From Alphaproteobacteria bacterium MedPE-SWcel (GTDB lineage Bacteria; Pseudomonadota; Alphaproteobacteria; Rhodobacterales; Rhodobacteraceae): 48,303 nucleotides of DNA. The first letter of the stretch is position 1; every line of letters begins with the position of its first letter. The notes beneath the pieces are model-generated. The model ran no database searches. It saw nothing but the letters and a program-made list of their open reading frames with translations, and was not told where the DNA came from. A program made the position numbers and the translations under genes. This document shows positions 42,135 to 48,303 of this stretch, in pieces. Where the stretch lies: assembly GCA_001874255.1 (NCBI GenBank), contig MPDC01000027.1, positions 1 to 48,303 on the forward strand. The letters are read 5' to 3'.

Positions 42135-43508
42135 ATGTTTCTCTCCGTCTTCGATATGTTCAAGGTGGGCATTGGCCCGTCCTCTTCCCATACCATGGGG
42201 CCGATGGTGGCAGCCGCGCGGTTTCTCGACATGATGCGGGCCGCCCCTTTCGAGTTCCGGGGCCTGCGGACCTCGCTGCATGGATCGCTTGCCTTTACCG
42301 GCGTCGGTCATGCCACGGACCGTGCGACGATTCTCGGCCTGGCAGGCTACAGGCCCGACACCTACGACGGCGAGAAAGCAGAGGCCACGCTGGCCGCGAT
42401 CAACGCCCGCAAGGCCATTGTCCATGAGGATCTGGGATCTCTGACCTTCGATCCTGCAACCGATATGATCTTTGACTACGATCATGTACTGCCCGGTCAC
42501 GCCAATGGCATGACCCTGATGGCCACGGACGCGCAGGGTGACGTCATGCTCCGGCAAGTTTTCTATTCCGTTGGCGGTGGATTTGTCCTGACTGAAGAAG
42601 AACTCGCACAGGGCAAGGCCACGGATGATGGACCGCCGGTTCCCTTTCCGTTCAAATCGGCCCGGGACATGCTGGAAATGGCGGGCCGCTCCGGGCTGAG
42701 CATCGCGCAGATGAAACGCGCGAATGAAGTGGCGCGCGGATGCGAACAGAGCCTTGCACGGGGCACAGCGCGGCTGTGGCAGGTGATGAACGACTGTATC
42801 AATCGCGGGCTGGAGCGTGACGGCATTCTCCCCGGTGGCCTTGGTGTGCGCAGACGCGCCAAGGGGATTTATGATGCACTGATGGCCGAACGCGGTATCA
42901 ATCAATCCGCGCCGCACACCATCAATGACTGGATGAGCGTCTACGCCATGGCCGTGAATGAGGAAAATGCAGCCGGTGGCCAGGTGGTAACGGCACCGAC
43001 CAATGGGGCCGCCGGTGTTCTGCCTGCGGTCCTGCGATATTATCTCGATCATGTTCCCGGCGCTTCGGAAAGTCAGATCGAGGACTTCCTGTTGACCGCA
43101 GCGGCCATTGGCGGATTGGTGAAGTACAACGCCTCGATCTCCGGCGCAGAGGCCGGCTGCCAGGCAGAAGTGGGTTCTGCTGCCGCCATGGCGGCAGCCG
43201 GGCTCTGTGCCGTCATGGGCGGCAGCGTGGAACAGGTGGAAAACGCGGCCGAAATCGCCCTGGAACATCACCTCGGCATGACCTGCGACCCCGTCAAGGG
43301 GCTGGTGCAGGTTCCCTGTATCGAGCGCAATGGCCTGGGGGCGATCAAGGCCGTTTCCGCGGCCTCTCTGGCGTTGCGCGGGGACGGGCAACATTTCGTC
43401 CCACTGGATGCAGTGATCGAAACGATGCGTCAAACCGGTGCGGACATGCACGAAAAATACAAGGAAACCTCACTTGGCGGCCTCGCTGTCAACGTCCCGA
43501 ACTGCTGA
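42135..43508 (+). CDS. sdaA: L-serine ammonia-lyase (4Fe-4S type)
   Basis: This 457-residue single-chain enzyme converts L-serine to pyruvate and ammonia. The N-terminal beta domain begins '[20 protein letters not shown]' followed by '[12 protein letters not shown]'. The C-terminal alpha domain carries the Fe-S cluster cysteines in '[20 protein letters not shown]' and '[20 protein letters not shown]', plus '[20 protein letters not shown]' at the active site. It is complete. It abuts the upstream GST gene with no gap. A palindromic repeat element follows. Confidence 0.97.
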   Translation: MFLSVFDMFKVGIGPSSSHTMGPMVAAARFLDMMRAAPFEFRGLRTSLHGSLAFTGVGHATDRATILGLAGYRPDTYDGEKAEATLAAINARKAIVHEDLGSLTFDPATDMIFDYDHVLPGHANGMTLMATDAQGDVMLRQVFYSVGGGFVLTEEELAQGKATDDGPPVPFPFKSARDMLEMAGRSGLSIAQMKRANEVARGCEQSLARGTARLWQVMNDCINRGLERDGILPGGLGVRRRAKGIYDALMAERGINQSAPHTINDWMSVYAMAVNEENAAGGQVVTAPTNGAAGVLPAVLRYYLDHVPGASESQIEDFLLTAAAIGGLVKYNASISGAEAGCQAEVGSAAAMAAAGLCAVMGGSVEQVENAAEIALEHHLGMTCDPVKGLVQVPCIERNGLGAIKAVSAASLALRGDGQHFVPLDAVIETMRQTGADMHEKYKETSLGGLAVNVPNC

Positions 43509-43606
43509 CGTCCGCGCAATCGGCTCAGCCGACAGGGTGCCCCCGACTTCAACAGCATGGCCGATGGTAGGTCGACCGGCATCGCCAGCTCTCCCGCCCG
43601 TGTGCT

Positions 43607-43704
43607 CCGCTTTGAAAAAGCGGCCCCTCCGGTTGGGTCGGGCGCCGCGCGCGCCCCAATAGGGGCGCGCGCGGCGCTGGTCGCTTCGGGCCTTGCCCGA
43701 AGCG
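43607..43704 (-). repeat. Composite palindromic element, copy 1
   Basis: Three hairpins stand in a row. They are CCGCTTT/AAAGCGG (43607-43623), a perfect 16-bp stem of GCGCCGCGCGCGCCCC around AATA (43642-43677), and a perfect 10-bp stem of CGCTTCGGGC around a 3-nt loop (43682-43704). The last two recur in inverted order and strand at the window's right end. The sdaA-to-EamA gap is otherwise empty; the element may also terminate sdaA. Confidence 0.8.
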
Positions 43705-43750
43705 AAACACCTCCGGTGTTCGGGTGTTGGAGCGATGTTTCATGAACAGA

Positions 43751-43762
43751 TCAAGCGCTTGC
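43751..43762. promoter_or_regulatory. Second copy of TCAAGCGCTTG upstream of the EamA gene
   Basis: An 11-base match to the palindrome upstream of hflK lies 31 bp before the start of the EamA gene, where an operator could overlap the promoter. Confidence 0.35.
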
Positions 43763-43793
43763 CAAGATCAACGCTGCGCCATAGCGTCGGCAC

Positions 43794-44759
43794 ATGACCC
43801 AAGCCTCCCGACATGACACGGATCGACCGCTACTTGGCATCGCTCTGATGCTCGGGTTTTGCGCCATTATCCCGCTGGGTGATGCCATCGCCAAGATCTT
43901 ATCCACACGCATTCCAGTCGGGCAAATCGTCTTTGCGCGTTTTGCGGCGCAGGCAATGATCCTGTTTCCAGTCGCCTTCGTGCTGCGAATCCCACTGCGC
44001 CTGGATCCGGCGATCGTGCCCTTGGTCATTCTGCGCACCCTGCTGCAAATGGCTGGTATTACCTCCATGTTCATGGCCCTGCGATATTTACCGCTGGCGG
44101 ATGCGGTCGCAATCGCTTTTGTGATGCCCTTCATCATGTTGATACTGGGCAAATATGTGCTGCATGAAGACGTCGGATTGCGGCGGCTCGCCGCCTGCAT
44201 CGTCGGTTTCACCGGCACGCTTCTGGTCATCCAGCCCAGCTTTTCCGAAGTGGGTACCAACGCGCTTTGGCCTCTTGCCGTGGCCGTAATTTTCGCGCTG
44301 TTCATGCTGGTTACCCGCAAGATTGCCCGCGACATCGACCCGGTCGCGCTTCAGGCCGTCTCCGGCGGCTTTGCCTGTGCCGTGATGGCCGTCTTTTTCG
44401 CCCTGGGCCTCGGCCTGTCCCTCACCGAGATAGACAGCGCCCTGCCTCCGGCCGAGGACATGGACCTGCTGATCCTCGTTGGTCTTCTGGGAACCGCAGC
44501 CCATTTGATGATGACCTGGTCCCTGCGCTATGCGCCCACCAGTACATTGGCCTCCATGCAGTATCTGGAAATCCCGGTCGCGGTCCTGATCGGCTGGCTG
44601 TGCTTTGCCGAATTGCCCAACACCACAGCCGCCTGCGGCATCGCCCTGACCGTGATTGCAGGTCTTTATGCTGTCCTGCGGGAACGCCACGCAAGCCGCG
44701 TCATGGCGCCTCGGGCGCCGCCGCCTGGCGCAACCCGCGCGCCGCTATCGCCGCAATAA
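43794..44759 (+). CDS. EamA/DMT-family transporter
   Basis: This 321-residue protein has ten membrane segments in two EamA halves. The first includes 'LLGIALMLGFCAIIPLGDAI' and 'LADAVAIAFVMPFIMLILGK' with 'YVLHEDVGLRRLAA'. The second includes 'LWPLAVAVIFALFMLVTRKI' and 'YLEIPVAVLIGWLCFAELPN'. The pattern matches S-adenosylmethionine/riboflavin-type DMT permeases of alphaproteobacteria, but the substrate is not established. The last 20 codons overlap the 3' end of the convergent thiamine pyrophosphokinase gene by 59 bp. Confidence 0.9.
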   Translation: MTQASRHDTDRPLLGIALMLGFCAIIPLGDAIAKILSTRIPVGQIVFARFAAQAMILFPVAFVLRIPLRLDPAIVPLVILRTLLQMAGITSMFMALRYLPLADAVAIAFVMPFIMLILGKYVLHEDVGLRRLAACIVGFTGTLLVIQPSFSEVGTNALWPLAVAVIFALFMLVTRKIARDIDPVALQAVSGGFACAVMAVFFALGLGLSLTEIDSALPPAEDMDLLILVGLLGTAAHLMMTWSLRYAPTSTLASMQYLEIPVAVLIGWLCFAELPNTTAACGIALTVIAGLYAVLRERHASRVMAPRAPPPGATRAPLSPQ

Positions 44760-45396
44760 CCGCGCCAAGGCTGGAGCGGGGCAAGATCGCAAGCAATCCC
44801 GGTCCATCTGCCTCAATACAAATCGGCCCTGTTGCCCGATTGGAGGTTCCAATCCGCGTCATGGGCGACAGGACAAGACCGTCGATAGGCCACTCCAGTC
44901 CCTGCGAGCGCCCGGTGACCGGCGCCAACGGAAACAGGGAGACCACCGCGCCCGGGTCCAGCGCCAGCTCCAACGGGTCGGTAACATGGATCACGATCTC
45001 ATTGGCGCCAATCAGGATGCAGGGAGGGACATGCGGTTGCACCAGGACATGCAAAGCCGCCAATTGGTGGTCAATCCGCGCGCCAAGGAACCCCACCGCC
45101 AGCACCAGCGGTGCCCTCACAGCGCTCAGCGCCTTGTCAAAATCCGTGGTTTCCTGTTCCGCAACCAGATGCAGCAGACTCTGTGACAAGGCTGCCCGGG
45201 CCTGTTCCGAAATCGAGTCGAAATCGCCGATGACCGCCCTAGGTTGATATCCGAACTGAAGAGCCCGGTCGGCGCCGCCGTCCGCAGCGATCAGCACCGG
45301 CGCAAGCAAAAGAGCCTCCCGGAGGTCCGACACCGCCAGCTCGCCCCCACCAATCAGCGTCACAGGGGCTTTCTCCTGAACAATCACCTTTTCCAT
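44701..45396 (-). CDS. thiN: Thiamine pyrophosphokinase
   Basis: This 231-residue enzyme converts thiamine to thiamine diphosphate with ATP. Motifs are 'VTLIGGGELAVSDLREALLL', 'LIAADGGADRALQFGYQPRA', 'VIGDFDSISEQARAAL', 'QETTDFDKALSAVRAPLVLA' and 'GFLGARIDHQLAALHVLV'. Together they form the catalytic N-terminal domain. The C-terminal beta domain has 'VVSLFPLAPVTGRSQGLEWP' and 'GTSNRATGPICIEADGPGLL'. I took the ATG at 45396; the frame is open to 45441 and neither start has a clear ribosome site. Its product is the cofactor of the ThDP enzyme encoded at 9698-11407. Tail-to-tail overlap with the EamA gene may link their expression through antisense RNA. Confidence 0.93.
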   Translation of the reverse strand: MEKVIVQEKAPVTLIGGGELAVSDLREALLLAPVLIAADGGADRALQFGYQPRAVIGDFDSISEQARAALSQSLLHLVAEQETTDFDKALSAVRAPLVLAVGFLGARIDHQLAALHVLVQPHVPPCILIGANEIVIHVTDPLELALDPGAVVSLFPLAPVTGRSQGLEWPIDGLVLSPMTRIGTSNRATGPICIEADGPGLLAILPRSSLGAVIAAIAARGLRQAAAPEAP

Positions 45397-45534
45397 GGGG
45401 GGATATCTCGCAGAAATGGAAACAAGCCACAATCTAAACACAAAATTATACGAACAATTGCTAGAATTAGGGCCGAAGTTGACCCTTCCGCCCCTATGTT
45501 AAACGGTACGACTCTGGTGAGGACGAACTGACCG

Positions 45535-48027
45535 ATGGTGCAGAATAACAAAGTTTTAACCGTTTCTTACGGAACGTTTTCATGCACGCTAGAAGGGTTC
45601 GAGGACTCGTTTGGCACAATGAAGGCGATCGCGGAGTATTTCCGGGACCTGGCGGCCGATGACCGCTACTTCGGCGCGGAACCCCCGCAGCCGGACGCCG
45701 ATATGCTGGCCCGGATTGCGCAACGTGAAATTGCCCGTCAGGTCGAGGCGCGCAGCGGTGAGGGTGGCATTCACCTGCGTGCTGCCGCAACGCCCGAGGC
45801 TGAGGCGCCAGCCCCAGATCCTGCTGCGGCTTCGGTTTCGACCGCCGCCCTGACAGCACCCGTCGCCGCCGCCGAAGCTCACTCCCCATCGGAGGATGCG
45901 ACTGCGGTGCCAGCGTCTGCTTCTGAAACCGTGCGGTCCGGCACCGCCGCCGCAACGGCAGCACCTGCTGATGCTGAACCCGCGCCTGACGTCGCCGCAG
46001 ATCAAAACCCAGATCAAAACCCAGACCAAGACCCAGAGCAGACGTCGGACCAATTACGGGACCAATTGCCGGGTCGGAACCCGTCGCATGAGTCGCATGA
46101 ACAGTCTGATTCGCCGAAATCCGACACCCTTCTCTGGGGCGTGCACACCAACCTCACTCCGACCTCCCCGTCGGCCAGAGCAAGCGAACCCGACACGGAG
46201 TTCCTCACGCCGGATTTGGTCGCCCCAACTGCGCAGCCCGAGGATGCCGGCCCCGGCGCAGACAGCATCGCAGCCAAACTGCAGCGAATCCGCGCAGTGG
46301 TGGCCAAGACACCGGTGGAGGAGGATGACTTCACCGAAGACGAGCATGCCGATAGCTTTCCTGGCGACGAAAAACCGACATTGGAAGACGTCCTGACGCA
46401 AGCTGCCGAGGCAGAGCCGCAGACAGCAGAGCCACAGGCCGAACAACCACAGACCACGGCCTCGATTGACGAGGAAGGTGAGGATTCGATCAGCGCGATG
46501 CTCGACCGTCTCCACCTCTCGAACGAGCTGCGAGCTGCTGAGGAGGAGGCAGAAGGGCCAGACGCCACAGCCCCGCCTTCCGATCACGACAGTATTGAGT
46601 CAGGCGTTCTTGAGGCAGGCGTCTCGGACAGTCAAACCGCCCCCGCGCAAAACGCCCCTGAGCACAACACACCCGAGCAAAACACACCCGAGCCCGTCGC
46701 CGCATCCGCACCGGCAGAGCCAGATCCGACCGCCGTTACAGACAGCCATTCCAGCAGCGAGGACCGGTCCGAACAAACACCCCGTGCCCCACAGGGTACC
46801 GCCGCGGCGGCCATGGGCGTACCGGCGATCACAAAGCCGGTCACCCCGAGGCGTCCTGTCAAAGGCCGGGTCATTCGGGTCAAGCGCGCGCAGGTAGACG
46901 ACCCTGTGATCGAGGCAAGAGCCGAACCCGTCGCGGATGAAGCAGGCGCCGCAACCGAGCCCCGCAAACCGAGGCCCGCCCGTCCCCGTCCCGCACCGCT
47001 GCCAAGCAGCCTGTCCGAGGATGACGAGGCGGAATTGCTGGCTGAACTGGCCGCCGTCGAAGCGGAACTCGTTGCCTCTTCCGCCCCGTCCGGTGACACC
47101 CTTGCGGTCGATGATGACGCGCGTGGGCTGGATGAGGATGAAACCGAAGCGGAGGTAATGTCCCCCTCTGACACTCTTGCGCCCCCCCCTGTTGAGGCCC
47201 CGTCAACTGCCCGGCCCACCTCTCCGGCACGCGAGATTCTGACCTCGGCCGACAGCTCCCCCGACGGAGATCTGTCCCGCCTGATCGCGACCGCCAATGA
47301 CCGGCTGAGCGATGAGCAGGCCGCGACCTCGCGCGCGACATACAACCAGCTCCGGGCAGCCGTGGCGGCGGCCCAGGCGGATAAGGACGGCGGCGACGAG
47401 GCCCGCCGCGAGGCCCGCACCCGCGCGTTCCGGGAAGATCTGGCCAGTGTGGTGCACCCGCGCCGTTCGGACCGTGCGGACACCACAGCAGCCATTGCGC
47501 CCGGCGCAGGCGAGCAAAACCCCATCCCGGAGTCCCGTCCCGCGCCGCTGAAACTGGTCGCGGAACAGCGCATCGATGCCACCGCCGATGCCGCCGAGGA
47601 GGTCTCCTCTTCGGAACCTCGCTCTCCGGCTGCAGCCAAAGCACCGAACACACCCGCCGCGCCGGTCCGCCCGCGCCGGGTCTCCAGCGAGATCCTGCAA
47701 GGCGATGAGGCGGACGCGCATCAGCAACGATCGCAAGATGGGGCCTTTGCCAGATATGCCTCCGAAAAAGGCGCTGCGGAACTGCAGGAATTGCTGGAAG
47801 CGGCGGCGTCCTACATGAGCTTTGTCGAAGGGCGCGAGAGCTTTTCTCGTCCGCAGTTGATCAACAAGGTGAGGATGCTTGAAGGGCAGGAGGACTTCAA
47901 CCGTGAGGACAGCCTGCGCTCATTCGGGCAACTTCTGCGTGAGGGGAAACTGAAGAAGGCGTCGAACGGCCGTTTTTCGGTTTCGTCTCAGATCGGCTTT
48001 CGTCCCGGCAACCGGGCGGCCGGATAA
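45535..48027 (+). CDS. Large mostly disordered protein with conserved-looking N- and C-terminal domains
   Basis: The protein has 830 residues. Residues 1-70 ('MVQNNKVLTVSYGTFSCTLE', then 'GFEDSFGTMKAIAEYFRDLA') form a compact alpha/beta unit. Residues 739-830 ('FARYASEKGAAELQELLEAA', then 'SYMSFVEGRESFSRPQLINK') form a helical domain ending in a basic segment 'LREGKLKKASNGRFS'. The 600 residues between are acidic, Ala/Pro/Glu/Asp-rich low complexity with micro-repeats (DQNPDQNPDQDPEQ, HNTPEQNTPEP). Roseobacter relatives are, as I recall, sometimes labelled chemotaxis protein CheA on compositional grounds, but no histidine-kinase or Hpt motif is visible, so I do not use that name. No signal or membrane segment is seen. 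Function unknown. Confidence 0.85.
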   Translation: MVQNNKVLTVSYGTFSCTLEGFEDSFGTMKAIAEYFRDLAADDRYFGAEPPQPDADMLARIAQREIARQVEARSGEGGIHLRAAATPEAEAPAPDPAAASVSTAALTAPVAAAEAHSPSEDATAVPASASETVRSGTAAATAAPADAEPAPDVAADQNPDQNPDQDPEQTSDQLRDQLPGRNPSHESHEQSDSPKSDTLLWGVHTNLTPTSPSARASEPDTEFLTPDLVAPTAQPEDAGPGADSIAAKLQRIRAVVAKTPVEEDDFTEDEHADSFPGDEKPTLEDVLTQAAEAEPQTAEPQAEQPQTTASIDEEGEDSISAMLDRLHLSNELRAAEEEAEGPDATAPPSDHDSIESGVLEAGVSDSQTAPAQNAPEHNTPEQNTPEPVAASAPAEPDPTAVTDSHSSSEDRSEQTPRAPQGTAAAAMGVPAITKPVTPRRPVKGRVIRVKRAQVDDPVIEARAEPVADEAGAATEPRKPRPARPRPAPLPSSLSEDDEAELLAELAAVEAELVASSAPSGDTLAVDDDARGLDEDETEAEVMSPSDTLAPPPVEAPSTARPTSPAREILTSADSSPDGDLSRLIATANDRLSDEQAATSRATYNQLRAAVAAAQADKDGGDEARREARTRAFREDLASVVHPRRSDRADTTAAIAPGAGEQNPIPESRPAPLKLVAEQRIDATADAAEEVSSSEPRSPAAAKAPNTPAAPVRPRRVSSEILQGDEADAHQQRSQDGAFARYASEKGAAELQELLEAAASYMSFVEGRESFSRPQLINKVRMLEGQEDFNREDSLRSFGQLLREGKLKKASNGRFSVSSQIGFRPGNRAAG

Positions 48028-48243
48028 AAGCCGGATAAAAGATGAGCCGGATTTGCTTTTGGCCGTACCAAGAGCAGACAGTCGCCCCATGAAGGGCAGC
48101 GTGCTTCTGCCAAACCGGACATAGCAGAGACAGATCAGCGGTGGCCGACCTTGCCCCGCTCTCACACTCTGGTCTCAGACCCTGGCTCACACTCCCGTCT
48201 CATACCATGAACATGCGCAGATCCCACAGACTGATCGTCAGAT

Positions 48244-48303
48244 CCCCTCATTGAGGGTTTTCGCTTTGGGCTTTGCCCAAAGCGACCGGCGCGGCGCCCC
48301 TTT
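48244..48303 (+). repeat. Composite palindromic element, copy 2 (cut by the window end), with a small terminator-like hairpin
   Basis: CGCTTTGGGC-TTT-GCCCAAAGCG (48262-48284) followed by ACCGGCGCGGCGCCCC matches the minus strand of copy 1 at 43642-43704. Just before it, CCCTC-ATT-GAGGG and four T's (48245-48261) could terminate the 830-residue gene. The rest of 48028-48243 is empty. Confidence 0.7.

Noticed and set aside
41673-43451. 592-residue minus-strand frame opposite GST-sdaA
   Set aside because: SdaA and GST signatures are complete on the plus strand; the antisense frame is an artefact of GC-rich codon positions.

Overview
The window reads as a piece of an alphaproteobacterial chromosome, most likely Rhodobacterales (Roseobacter group). 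The evidence is the gene content and order (hflK-hflC next to a Do-type protease; ptsP-lysC; metZ under a SAM-II riboswitch; ftsY, an EamA transporter and yciB close together), the GC-rich coding style, and protein sequences that resemble this family. Family names come from reading motifs by eye; no database search was run.

Region 1 (1-7952) is accessory DNA, visibly less GC-rich on its left side. It holds a partial oxygenase-like gene, a GST, a GNAT acetyltransferase, a small hypothetical protein, a P63C-domain phage/plasmid-type protein with operator-like repeats upstream, a 5'-truncated transposase remnant, an unrecognised TTG-start gene, a translationally coupled pair of phage-type genes and a small protein overlapping a tyrosine-recombinase integrase. 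The gaps carry diverged copies of a short interspersed repeat family. The integrase ends 78 bp from the 3' end of tRNA-Gly(TCC), the usual arrangement for an element integrated at a tRNA gene. The other end of the element is not in the window.

Region 2 (7953-26800) is core genome: tRNA-Gly with a clear promoter, a CbiX-like protein, a YfcG-like GST and a ThDP-dependent enzyme. A 600-bp gap has four DnaA-box-like sequences and an AT-rich stretch. Then come ptsP (nitrogen PTS enzyme I), lysC, a TrkH-type K+ transporter, a protein with a histone-H1-like Lys/Ala/Pro tail, folE2, metZ with SAM-II riboswitch and terminator, an alpha/beta hydrolase, yciB, an EamA transporter, an MgtC-like protein with an in-frame 18-bp tandem duplication, ftsY and a secreted hypothetical protein.

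Region 3 (26800-34570) has divergent xseA and purD, a GNAT, a VCBS/FG-GAP-like secreted protein coupled to a 2Fe-2S ferredoxin, an orphan DnaE2-like OB-fold fragment, a peptidoglycan-binding lipoprotein candidate and a Crp/Fnr-family regulator.

Region 4 (34570-48303) has the membrane quality-control cluster (Do protease, hflC, hflK), gor, rpiA, a GST abutting L-serine dehydratase sdaA, an EamA transporter overlapping tail-to-tail with thiamine pyrophosphokinase, and an 830-residue, mostly low-complexity protein with conserved-looking ends. This last block lies between two inverted copies of a strong palindromic element.

Functional themes are methionine/folate/one-carbon metabolism (metZ with SAM-II, folE2, lysC, sdaA, purD), thiol and redox homeostasis (gor, three GST-like proteins in the core part plus one in the island, a ferredoxin) and envelope or membrane protein quality control (hflKC, Do protease, ftsY, yciB). 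No complete novel defence or biosynthetic system was found. The observations most worth checking are the DnaA-box cluster, the folE2 upstream repeat array, the island repeat family and the 830-residue protein.
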